Source of the DNA: an uncultured Oscillospiraceae bacterium
Lineage (GTDB): Bacteria > Bacillota > Clostridia > Oscillospirales > Ruminococcaceae
Direction: 5' to 3'
Assembly: GCA_934446455.1 (NCBI GenBank)
Contig: CAKSEE010000031.1
Location: 1 to 32,449 of the forward strand
Length of the DNA: 32,449 nt
A program made the translations under genes and the position numbers. Positions within the stretch are counted from its first letter, which is position 1; every line of letters begins with the position of its first letter. Below are positions 1-8,266 of this stretch, piece by piece. The notes under the pieces are model-generated. The model was not told the origin of the DNA. It saw only the letters and a list, made by a program, of their open reading frames with translations, and searched no databases.

Positions 1-3000
1 GCTTAAATATTCAGCCACACAGCCTGCAAGTTCCCCGTCAGACTCATCGCCTGCAAGAAAAACATTAAGCTTTGCTGATAGTTCTGCATATACCGGCTCA
101 AGCGTGCGCCTGTCCATTCCTACGGGAACGCTGAATGGCTTTACGGGGTACTCGCGCGCCATTTCAAGCGTGTAGACCTGCGGCATTACGCCTATGCGAT
201 GAGCGCGCGCCGCGCTCCTGCCGCTGACGCTCTGCGCACAGCTCCTGATATAGCCGAACGTATCCTCAGACTCGGTTATGTACGCCGTCTGGAACTCATA
301 AAAACAGCCCTTTGCAGGATTGAACAGTCCCCTGCCCTTTGCCGCCCCGGGCTGAATCCCCCTGAGCGCACTGAACACATTTGTATAAGAGCCGTCCGCA
401 AGTTTCATTGTAAAGAACTGACTTATGCTTTGTATGTGCTTGCTGTATACTCCGGTTGTTGCAATTGAAGATATTAGCGTGAATATTCCATACTTCGTTC
501 CGTCGCGCATTATTACCGCAAGCGGCTCAAAAATGCTCTCAAACTGCTCACGGAAAGCACCGTAGTTTGCTATTACAAGGTGAATTGCAGGCATCTCAAG
601 ATCCGGCGGAAGGTTTGCATAATCACCGCCATATGGTGCGAGAATGGTTTTTCTGCGCGCAATCTCATCGGTCAGATACCCGAAAAGGTTCTGTATTTTT
701 TCACCCTCGGCAGGAACTGCAACAGTACCAACCTGCGCATAATCCTCAAAAGCCCTTAAAGTTTCAGAAGCAAAATCAAGGATATAAAAGCACACTCTGT
801 CTGCGTTATAGCGCATACATATATCGAATATAAAGGCAGTGAGGAATGTCGTTTTCCCGCTTCCCGCAGAACCGAATACTATTGCATTTCCATTCATGAG
901 CGATAGCGTCAGAACGTCCTGCTGCTGTTTTTCAGGCATATCATATTCGCCTATGACCGCAGTAACATTGTGTTCATCAGTAACACACCCATATTTATGT
1001 ACAAGCAAAGTGGTGTAAAGCTTCTCAGAAAGCGGCGGAAGCCAGAGCTTATCTGCATAAAGACCCTCCTGCTGTGCTGTTTGTGCAATATACGCCAGCA
1101 CTGCTTCCAGCTGTGACTTTTCGTCCACAGCACTCTTTACAACACGGTCTGTTCGGCTGAGCCGAAGCTCGTTTTCCGTCTGCCCTATAACTCTGCCAAT
1201 GCTGTCGATAACGCTTATTCCATCGTCAATATGCGCCTCACTGTTTGCGGGGTCGTAAACCGCGCCTGCCCAACCCGACTGTCCAAGCTCAAACACCTCG
1301 TCATAGCCCACCTGCATAAAGAATCTGCCTGCCTGTGTTATTGCAGCAGCGTCAGGGCGGCGAAGCATTTCGCTGCTGTCGCTCCTGTCCTGCACCTTTA
1401 GGCATATCTTAAAGCGCGAGTTACTCCATATCTGGTCGTTTACAACTCCCGATGGCTTTTGCGTTGCAAGAACAAGATGAACGCCAAGACTTCTGCCTAT
1501 ACGCGCAGCCGATATAAGCTCTGTCATAAAGTCAGGGCATTCGCTTTTAAGCTCTGCAAACTCATCTGAGATTATATACAGGTGCTGAAGCGGTATTTCC
1601 ACCCGCCCCTCACGAAACAGCTTCTGATACTTGTAAATATCAGACACGGTGGTACCAAGGCGCTTTGAAACTGTATTGAACAGCTCCTGACGCCTGTGAA
1701 GCTCGCTCGTTATTGCTATAAGCGACCTTGAAATGCCTGCCTGTCCGTCGAGATTAGTGATAATACCCGCAAGGTGCGGGAGATTCTCAAAAGTCTTTGC
1801 CATGCCGCCGCCCTTGTAATCTATAAGCAGAAACGATATCTCGCTTGGACTGAAATTTATCGCCAGCGACAATATCATCGTTATAATAAACTCACTCTTA
1901 CCCGAGCCCGTTGTGCCTGCAATTAGTCCATGCGGTCCGTGAGCCTTCTGATGCAGGTCGAGATACAGCAAATCCCCGCGTGAATCAAGCCCGACAGGCG
2001 CTGCAAGCGACATCACGGGATTATTCTCGCGCCAGCGCTGACGGCAGTTAAGTTCCACAACATCGTTTACACCAAGCATTTCAAGAAACGCGAGCGAATC
2101 AGGCAGCTTGTATTTTCCCTCAACAAGCCCGAGCTTTATATTTGCAAGGTTCACAATATTGTCAAAAAGTTGTGAACGCTTTACAAAGGTGGGTTTTACA
2201 TACTGTACGGCATCGTCGCCGCTTATATGAACAGCAAGCGTCCTGTCACGCTCTCCTGTCTTTTCAAAAGATTCATTTTCAGTGCAACACCGCAGAACGG
2301 CGGCGCATTCGCGCGGAAGCAGGTGCATTTCGTTAAATAGCATGATGACCGAGAAACCGCAGTAATCGCCATATGAAAGGACATGGTTAATAAACTCTGT
2401 TTTGGAAGCCAACGACTGACTTGCACAAATCACCACAAAATGCTCTATCTGTGCAGCTTTCTCCTGTGACAGCTCATCGTCGGGCTTCAGGTTCATCACA
2501 CGTTCAAGTTCTGCGCTAAGATGCTTCATCTCTTCAGCGTCCGAGGCAATATACCTGAAATCCTGAGCATTGTTCCATGTGTGAGGAAGCCATCGGCAAA
2601 AGTCCCAGATGTCGCTTTCGTAAGAATCGTAAATAAACACAAGCTTAAGGTCGGCGTAGCTGTGAAGCGCACATAGCTGTAATATAAGATAATACACGCT
2701 TTCAATGACAATGCTGCGCTCACCAACTATGCCCATCGCATAATACTGCTTCAGCGAAAGTTCCACTGGCGTTTGTGTTAACATAGGTTTGTGCGCCATA
2801 AAATCTTTAAGCTGCTCCAGCAATATATCTTTTTTCTCTGTCAACTGTGGAACTGTTGAGGTAATCGTCACATCAGGCTTCACGTCGCCAAGACCTATAC
2901 ATATCGTAAGGAAATCATCATCATTCTCTCCGCGCTCCCATAGTCTGTCTGAGCGATGTTCAATCCGCTCGTCTAACTCGTCAAGAGTAGGATTGGCATT

Positions 3001-4074
3001 GAGAAGATATTGCTTCTGTGTATTCATAGAACTGTCAAGTTCATCGCGTACAGAATCAAGATATACAAGATAATCGCGCTTTCTGCTGCGTTCGTCCTTT
3101 TTAGAACGTGCGTTCAGATAAAGTCGGCTTACAACAGGCCATAGCATTGAGCTTAGCATCATACTGCCCGACATGATAACGGTAGGCATAAGGTTCATAA
3201 AATCCGTTCCCCTGTCAAGCCCGTTGATTATTGAAAAAGTTCCCGTAGCGGCAGAGGCTATTCCCATTGTAAACGACGGACCAAGCGTAAGCACGAAAGG
3301 CTGTTTTCCCACATCTCTCTTTGAAGGCGGCATCGCCACAGAGATCTCGCTGTTCCTCGGCCTGCGGCAAAAACGCGGAGAAACATAGAAAAGGCTTCGT
3401 TGCCTGATTTCGTCAAAATACACTTTTGGAATCGTAAAGTCAGCGGATTCTGTAACATATTCCCTTATCTGCGCAGAACAATTAACATTTACGTCTGGCA
3501 TTTTATCAATAGCAACAATATTTTTGCCAACTATAAATGAAAACCCCATTATATATATGAAATCTCCCGGGAAAAGTTCCTTCTCCACAATTCTTCTTCC
3601 ATTTATAAAGGTATTTGCATACGGAGAAAGTTCTCTGTACGTCATGCTTTTATCAGTAGCAGTAATCTGCGCGCTGAGAGACTCAAGAATATTTGTTTTC
3701 AAAATTACAGAGCAGTTGTGTCCACTGCCTATAGAAATAGTACCCGTGAAAACAAACTTTTTGAACTTCATCATATCTTCTGAGTCGTTCTCAAACAAAA
3801 GTATCGCCTTTTCACCGATGCTTACAATGCCTATCTTTATGCTTGTACGCAGCGGATCGACTGTAAATGTCTTTATATCTGTCCTGCCGTCCTTCGTGCA
3901 GATATATGAGTTTTGTCCGCAGAAAATACACCATTTTCCATCAAGCGGAGATACCCTCAGCAGCTGTTCCTGTCTGCCAAGCGAATTTGTGTAATTGACA
4001 TAATACTGCCCCGTGATTTTCTCGGGCAGAGCCGTTGAATGAATGGAGCTCTTTTGTATCAAAGTCAGTTTCAT
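1..4074 (-). CDS. essC: EssC-like type VIIb secretion ATPase (FtsK/SpoIIIE family), 3' end outside window
   Basis: Motor and coupling protein of a Firmicutes type VII (Ess/WXG100) secretion system, anchored in the cytoplasmic membrane. The frame is open from ATG 4074 to base 1, giving 1358 codons without a stop. Seen in order: an FHA-like N-terminal part (IGSGHNCSV near residue 115, FINGRR near 150), two hydrophobic segments around residues 255-315, a coiled stretch, ATPase D1 with Walker A GTTGSGKSE (about 720-728) and Walker B LYIISDEFAEL (about 830), and D2 with GSAGSGKTT near 1068. D2 Walker B reads LVIANYGAF, with Ala where the Asp is expected. The start of D3 reads LAGDESDGEL, lacking the GKT lysine. 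EssC proteins are usually near 1450-1500 aa, so about 100 residues lie outside. The start overlaps the upstream pseudokinase stop (ATGA) and has GGGAGAAAG as ribosome site, so the two are translationally coupled. Family call is sure; function of this variant is inferred. Confidence 0.95.
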   Translation of the reverse strand, partial: MKLTLIQKSSIHSTALPEKITGQYYVNYTNSLGRQEQLLRVSPLDGKWCIFCGQNSYICTKDGRTDIKTFTVDPLRTSIKIGIVSIGEKAILLFENDSEDMMKFKKFVFTGTISIGSGHNCSVILKTNILESLSAQITATDKSMTYRELSPYANTFINGRRIVEKELFPGDFIYIMGFSFIVGKNIVAIDKMPDVNVNCSAQIREYVTESADFTIPKVYFDEIRQRSLFYVSPRFCRRPRNSEISVAMPPSKRDVGKQPFVLTLGPSFTMGIASAATGTFSIINGLDRGTDFMNLMPTVIMSGSMMLSSMLWPVVSRLYLNARSKKDERSRKRDYLVYLDSVRDELDSSMNTQKQYLLNANPTLDELDERIEHRSDRLWERGENDDDFLTICIGLGDVKPDVTITSTVPQLTEKKDILLEQLKDFMAHKPMLTQTPVELSLKQYYAMGIVGERSIVIESVYYLILQLCALHSYADLKLVFIYDSYESDIWDFCRWLPHTWNNAQDFRYIASDAEEMKHLSAELERVMNLKPDDELSQEKAAQIEHFVVICASQSLASKTEFINHVLSYGDYCGFSVIMLFNEMHLLPRECAAVLRCCTENESFEKTGERDRTLAVHISGDDAVQYVKPTFVKRSQLFDNIVNLANIKLGLVEGKYKLPDSLAFLEMLGVNDVVELNCRQRWRENNPVMSLAAPVGLDSRGDLLYLDLHQKAHGPHGLIAGTTGSGKSEFIITMILSLAINFSPSEISFLLIDYKGGGMAKTFENLPHLAGIITNLDGQAGISRSLIAITSELHRRQELFNTVSKRLGTTVSDIYKYQKLFREGRVEIPLQHLYIISDEFAELKSECPDFMTELISAARIGRSLGVHLVLATQKPSGVVNDQIWSNSRFKICLKVQDRSDSSEMLRRPDAAAITQAGRFFMQVGYDEVFELGQSGWAGAVYDPANSEAHIDDGISVIDSIGRVIGQTENELRLSRTDRVVKSAVDEKSQLEAVLAYIAQTAQQEGLYADKLWLPPLSEKLYTTLLVHKYGCVTDEHNVTAVIGEYDMPEKQQQDVLTLSLMNGNAIVFGSAGSGKTTFLTAFIFDICMRYNADRVCFYILDFASETLRAFEDYAQVGTVAVPAEGEKIQNLFGYLTDEIARRKTILAPYGGDYANLPPDLEMPAIHLVIANYGAFREQFESIFEPLAVIMRDGTKYGIFTLISSIATTGVYSKHIQSISQFFTMKLADGSYTNVFSALRGIQPGAAKGRGLFNPAKGCFYEFQTAYITESEDTFGYIRSCAQSVSGRSAARAHRIGVMPQVYTLEMAREYPVKPFSVPVGMDRRTLEPVYAELSAKLNVFLAGDESDGELAGCVAEYLS

Positions 4075-5171
4075 TTGCTTTCTCCCGTTTGTATTATTTC
4101 CTCCGCAAGTACATCTGCGCGGACGTAATTGAATGAATTCAGCAGTACACTGTGGAATTCCTCAAGTGTAAGTCCGGCAGACCCCTCGCCTATCGCCCTT
4201 ACAATATAATCCCCAACGGGGTTGCGAAGCACCTCAGGTATATAAGGTGAAGCCATGGCGCGCCTTCCTGCTTCAGCAGTGAGAATGTCATTTCCTGAAA
4301 AATGGGCTATATAAGGGTTAATATATGGGCTTTTGTAGCCGTTAGCAAGCAGGAAAAGTATCATGCCAAGGCTGTAAACCTCGAAATTTTCATTTGCAGG
4401 CGACATAAATTGCATGTAATGCTGATACTCAGTACAAAGAGGATAATATGTTCCTATACATCTGAAACGGTTAAAATCCATGTAAAGCTTTCTGTCATCC
4501 GACAAGAACAGCATGTCGTCGGAAAACGCACCCACTATTATACCGTTTTTCTTGAATCGTAACAGCAGCTCAGCTATGTTCGCTCCAATCTCAAGAACAT
4601 TTCTGAAAGTATACTTATTTTGCAACACATAAAGCGGTAACGGAAGACTGTTGTGCATTAGTATGAAGATATGATGCTTGTTATAGAGTTTTGAACTGTA
4701 GGAGCAGATGTTATAATTAAGCGGCTCAACACCTGCTTTTGTGCAGTTTGAGGAAAACACCATGCAATCAGTCTTTACCGAATTGAGATACTCCACTTCA
4801 AGACTTCGAGTTTCTGCACGATCCAACGAATGAAAAGCGAACGAGTAGTCAGCGCAGGTGTTGTTCGGGAAGAATATGTGCCGTATAGACGTATCTACAG
4901 ACGATGTTCCGTCTGTCCTTACAGCGCGATAGTAATCGGTATCTGCAAAGGTCGCCGTTTTTTCGGTAAGCCTGTGCGCAAAAATTCTTGCACCTGTTAT
5001 GTTAGCCTCCGTTATAACTGAATCAGCTGAAAATTCCTCATCCAAGGCCGCCTTCCTGCTGATATCCTCACGAGTTATTACTGCACCTTCAACGTCAAGC
5101 CTTGCCATACAACTGATACAAAACAAATCGTCACAACTCACCTGTGCACCGCATTTTTTACAAAATAACAT
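4071..5171 (-). CDS. Zinc-ribbon pseudokinase of the type VII locus (possible EssB counterpart)
   Basis: A 366-aa protein beginning with a zinc ribbon (C4, C7, C18, C21). The C-terminal half has a protein-kinase-like fold: EVYSLGMILFLLANG at 264-278 is a typical kinase helix F region. The catalytic loop at 210-217 reads GIIVGAFS where active kinases have HGD.K, so His, catalytic Asp and Lys are all missing. The metal-binding motif is DFN (232-234). I see no transmembrane segment. Known EssB/YukC proteins also contain a cytosolic pseudokinase but carry a membrane helix, so this may be a soluble, divergent replacement. ATG 5171 is preferred over ATG 5183 because GGGAGG lies just before it and 5183 has no ribosome site. 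It starts 13 bases after the exported-protein stop and overlaps essC by 4 bases. The pseudokinase reading is good; the EssB analogy is inference. Confidence 0.8.
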   Translation of the reverse strand: MLFCKKCGAQVSCDDLFCISCMARLDVEGAVITREDISRKAALDEEFSADSVITEANITGARIFAHRLTEKTATFADTDYYRAVRTDGTSSVDTSIRHIFFPNNTCADYSFAFHSLDRAETRSLEVEYLNSVKTDCMVFSSNCTKAGVEPLNYNICSYSSKLYNKHHIFILMHNSLPLPLYVLQNKYTFRNVLEIGANIAELLLRFKKNGIIVGAFSDDMLFLSDDRKLYMDFNRFRCIGTYYPLCTEYQHYMQFMSPANENFEVYSLGMILFLLANGYKSPYINPYIAHFSGNDILTAEAGRRAMASPYIPEVLRNPVGDYIVRAIGEGSAGLTLEEFHSVLLNSFNYVRADVLAEEIIQTGESK

Positions 5172-5184
5172 TGTTCCTCCCATG

Positions 5185-7389
5185 TCAGCGACGGGTTATA
5201 TACCAGTCATCATAAACAGAGCCACTCAGTTTTATCGTAAACACTGCCGAGTCCCACAGCATTCCAACGGGCGTCCAGCAGTCATACATATAGACGATAA
5301 TGTTATAGTCGCCGTCAGGATACCACACGGGCGTGAAATGTACCCTGCTGTAGTCGCTGTTAGCCGTATTCCTATACATCGAATATTCATTCTGCGCAAG
5401 CGTGTAATTGACATACGCACCGCTGCGCGTATACTCAATCCTGTCAGCGTAGCCGTCGTAATCAAACTCAGGGTACAGCACAAAGCCGTTCTGAAAATAC
5501 CCCTTTGCCGCGAACATGGAAAAATCCACGCCTATACCGTAGCCCGAGCGCGTATGCAGAAACCCGTCGGCGCTGCTTTCTGCGGATACCGCAGAGGGGA
5601 CGTTTGCGTAGGAGCAGGGCAGGTATTGCCTGTCCATGGACGCCTTTGCAGAATCGCTCACCTCAACAAAATCTACAGTAAGATCATTTGGGTTATCCTT
5701 TTTTTGCACCGCCTTAAGATAGTTCCACGAAAGCTCGGTCACAGGCGAGGAAGCGGTGTACATGCTCTCGTAGACGTCGGGAATCTCAAAGCCTGCCTCG
5801 CCGTCGTCGGCGGTGGTGTTGGGCGGCGTCAGATACTGCTCGGTCGGGTCCCGGATCGTGATTTCGTAGGTGAATTTTTTCGCAGTTTTTTTCTCGCCGT
5901 CTGCGCTTGTGTTTGTAAAAAACTCTGCCTTGTGCGTAAACGAGAGCTCTTTTTCTCCATCGTTCACAACGGACGGCTCGTTTGTTTCTACAGTAAGCTC
6001 AAACCGCCATGTACCCGTTTGCTTCGGCATATGGACGTTCTTATAGGCAAGCGTCTTTGCAGCCTGCGCCGGCAGTCCGTCGCACAGTATCTCTATCGGT
6101 TCGGCAAGTTCGGGCGGCGTCGGGATTCTCGCTCCGTCGTCGTCGCGAAAGCTGAGGGTAGTAAGCGTAAGCTTAATGCCGAAAGCGCCCTGCGTTCCCA
6201 CGTCGTCGTAGGACGGGCAGAACTTGTGCGAGTATTCCTCGCTCTGGCTTACTTTGAAGGACACAACAGCGTCCGTGTCAGGACGGAAGGTCGTGTTCGT
6301 TTTATTGATATCAATGGTAAGGGATATCCGGGCGATCTGGGTTTTGGTCATGACGTCAAAACCCATGGTTCTTATTATCAAGTCGTCGATCTGATCAAAT
6401 GAAATTTTACCCCTATCAGTATATATTTTGCTATAATAAGGAGCAGACGTTTTCATTGCGTCGAAATGATAGTCGCCAAAGTTCTTTTCCTGCATTGTCA
6501 TACAGCTTACGGGTCCTGCCATGTATGTCAGATTACCCATTACCGGATGAATGCCGTAGCCACTTATCCTGCTTTCGCCTTCGCAATTTACATGATATAC
6601 ATCTGATACGATCTGATCATAAATAGCCCACTCTGTCGGCGTGCCGTAAATGCATTCTCTTGTCCCATCTTCTCTGAAGCGGTTTCTGAACCAGTAAACC
6701 GGCTCTGCAACAAGTACATAGTTGTCCTCAAACGGTATAAGTTCCTTATTTAATGCAAGGATCGGCTCATACCCATCAATATCAAAATAAAACCCAAGCT
6801 TGGTAATTATCTGCATAAGCGCAGGGGAAGCCTTCATCTGCCCGTCCTCGCCCTTAACCTTTGTCAGCAGCTTTTTGGTTACTCCATGGCGTGCGATATA
6901 ATTCTTGTCTGACATTTGGTTCAAATCAACTTCTATCGGTACAAACACGTCGTAGTACGACGGTTCGCCGCATAACCAGACCCCATAATTGCAGGATTGA
7001 CTTGTTATCAGCGAATCCTTCATCTTTTTGGCGGTTATTCCTTCGCCATTGTTAAGGCTGTTGTAAATGTCAATATACTGAAGCTTGCAGCCGATTCCAT
7101 AGTAATCTTCGGATCTGGGTATGGTGGTTGTATTTCTATCCCAAAATTCCAGATACCCCAGACCCTGCTTGAATCTTCCCGAGCTGTTATTTCTTATAAC
7201 ATCTAGTACGCTCAACACGGTATGGTTCTCATAATCAAAAACCGAAAAGCGGTATCCCTGAAGGTCATAATCCCACGAACCACCGCCAAAAGAGCCGGAT
7301 TCATCAGCTGTCGCCGACAAAGGCGCGACATAAACGGACAATGAAATCATCATTAAAAAAGCTAAAACAGAGGATATCAGCTTTTTCAC
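5185..7389 (-). CDS. Large exported protein of the type VII locus, unknown function
   Basis: A 734-aa protein with a Sec signal peptide: MKKLISSV, a hydrophobic core through about residue 22, then APLSATA-DE as a likely signal peptidase I site near residue 29. There is no lipobox, and I see no C-terminal membrane anchor or LPXTG sorting signal. The body is rich in Tyr, Thr and Asp and looks mostly beta-stranded. A middle portion (GTWRFELTVETNEP) has an Ig-like feel, and the C-terminus has repeated short YD/DDW motifs. I do not recognise a family. The start is GTG 7389: GAGGTG sits 6 bases upstream, whereas the longer GTG at 7398 lies inside that ribosome site. It follows the membrane protein stop by 10 bases and precedes the pseudokinase by 13, so it belongs to the same transcript. 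It could be a wall-side component or a cargo of the system. Confidence 0.85.
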   Translation of the reverse strand: MKKLISSVLAFLMMISLSVYVAPLSATADESGSFGGGSWDYDLQGYRFSVFDYENHTVLSVLDVIRNNSSGRFKQGLGYLEFWDRNTTTIPRSEDYYGIGCKLQYIDIYNSLNNGEGITAKKMKDSLITSQSCNYGVWLCGEPSYYDVFVPIEVDLNQMSDKNYIARHGVTKKLLTKVKGEDGQMKASPALMQIITKLGFYFDIDGYEPILALNKELIPFEDNYVLVAEPVYWFRNRFREDGTRECIYGTPTEWAIYDQIVSDVYHVNCEGESRISGYGIHPVMGNLTYMAGPVSCMTMQEKNFGDYHFDAMKTSAPYYSKIYTDRGKISFDQIDDLIIRTMGFDVMTKTQIARISLTIDINKTNTTFRPDTDAVVSFKVSQSEEYSHKFCPSYDDVGTQGAFGIKLTLTTLSFRDDDGARIPTPPELAEPIEILCDGLPAQAAKTLAYKNVHMPKQTGTWRFELTVETNEPSVVNDGEKELSFTHKAEFFTNTSADGEKKTAKKFTYEITIRDPTEQYLTPPNTTADDGEAGFEIPDVYESMYTASSPVTELSWNYLKAVQKKDNPNDLTVDFVEVSDSAKASMDRQYLPCSYANVPSAVSAESSADGFLHTRSGYGIGVDFSMFAAKGYFQNGFVLYPEFDYDGYADRIEYTRSGAYVNYTLAQNEYSMYRNTANSDYSRVHFTPVWYPDGDYNIIVYMYDCWTPVGMLWDSAVFTIKLSGSVYDDWYITRR

Positions 7390-7399
7390 GGGTCTCACC

Positions 7400-8173
7400 T
7401 CAATTCAGTAAATCAGACGGATCAATATCGATCTCGGGAATATCCTCTTCCTCATAATTGATCGTAAATGAAAAAGCAGGATAATCGTATGTTTCATCCT
7501 CCTCAATGTAAGGCGGATAATCATCGTCAGCAGACGTACTTTGCTGCGGCGTGTTATCCCGCCCGCCGCTCGTGGTCGTCTGCGGAGTACGCGAAGTTTT
7601 CGGCGCTTCCTCGGTCGGCTTAGGAACATCTTCTGCTGCGCCATCTTCAGTCGGCTGACTGTCAGGCGTTTTGTCGGTTTTGGCGCCCTCAACACCTGTC
7701 TGTGCGGTTATCGGATCTACATCATCCTGCAAGCCTATCGTGAAAATATCGGCTGTTATCCTCTGTTCGTCATTATTCCCATCGCTGATAATGCCGTTAT
7801 TGTCGACAACTGCGGCAGGCGCTGTTGCAGCAGGGTCGCCCGCAGGACTGCCATGCTGACCATCGCCGTCGGCGCCTGCGTGCGCGCCGTCTCCAAGGCT
7901 CGGCGAATAGCTCTCCCTGCCGCCCTGCTCCCCCGCGGCGGAAGACGCGTCGTTTATATTCCCGTATTTTCCGTCATCGGCAAGCTTTTTTACCATAAAA
8001 ACTCCGCCTATAACAATAACAAGCGACAGAAAAGCCGTAGCGCCTATCATAATATTACGGTGTTCTATTCCAAGGGAGACCTTATCGGCCTTCTGCAGGG
8101 ACTTTTCCTCTTTTTCCATGGACTTTATTTTCTGAGCGTTAAGCTCCTCCATGTCACTTTTTTTCTTTTTCAT
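7400..8173 (-). CDS. Single-pass membrane protein with acidic Pro/Thr-rich outer domain
   Basis: A 257-aa protein: a highly charged Lys/Glu cytosolic N-terminus (1-38), one hydrophobic helix at about 41-61 (IMIGATAFLSLVIVIGGVFMV), then a long low-complexity region rich in Gly, Asp, Pro, Thr, Ser and Glu that should lie outside the membrane. It ends in an acidic tail with many Asp, Glu and Ile residues. The Lys-rich N-terminus argues for N-in/C-out topology. ATG 8173 is chosen because AGGAG sits 7 bases upstream; an upstream ATG at 8218 has no ribosome site and falls within a strong hairpin. It is separated from the lipoprotein upstream by that hairpin, and its stop is 10 bases from the exported-protein start. 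No family recognised; by position it may be a structural part of the secretion apparatus or a wall-spanning linker. Confidence 0.85.
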   Translation of the reverse strand: MKKKKSDMEELNAQKIKSMEKEEKSLQKADKVSLGIEHRNIMIGATAFLSLVIVIGGVFMVKKLADDGKYGNINDASSAAGEQGGRESYSPSLGDGAHAGADGDGQHGSPAGDPAATAPAAVVDNNGIISDGNNDEQRITADIFTIGLQDDVDPITAQTGVEGAKTDKTPDSQPTEDGAAEDVPKPTEEAPKTSRTPQTTTSGGRDNTPQQSTSADDDYPPYIEEDETYDYPAFSFTINYEEEDIPEIDIDPSDLLN

Positions 8174-8211
8174 ATGCGCACTCCTTTTGTCCTTTGCGTT
8201 ACAAACACCGC

Positions 8212-8255
8212 TATCCACACGCCCGCCCGATTTTTTTCGGGCAGACGTATGGATA
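8212..8255 (-). promoter_or_regulatory. 18-bp intercistronic hairpin between lipoprotein and membrane-protein genes
   Basis: The arms 8212-8229 and 8238-8255 pair over all 18 positions around an 8-base A-rich loop when read as minus-strand RNA, with three G-U pairs. Read as plus-strand RNA the same three positions become A-C mismatches, so the structure belongs to the minus-strand operon transcript. No run of U follows, so it is a poor intrinsic terminator. It may be an RNA processing or stability element that sets different expression on either side. Confidence 0.75.
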
Positions 8256-8266
8256 AACGTTATGAA

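Noticed and set aside
4999..6402. Long plus-strand open frame of 467 codons
   Set aside because: It lies opposite the exported-protein gene, has basic low-quality sequence, no ribosome site and no family resemblance; the minus-strand gene has a signal peptide and good ribosome site.
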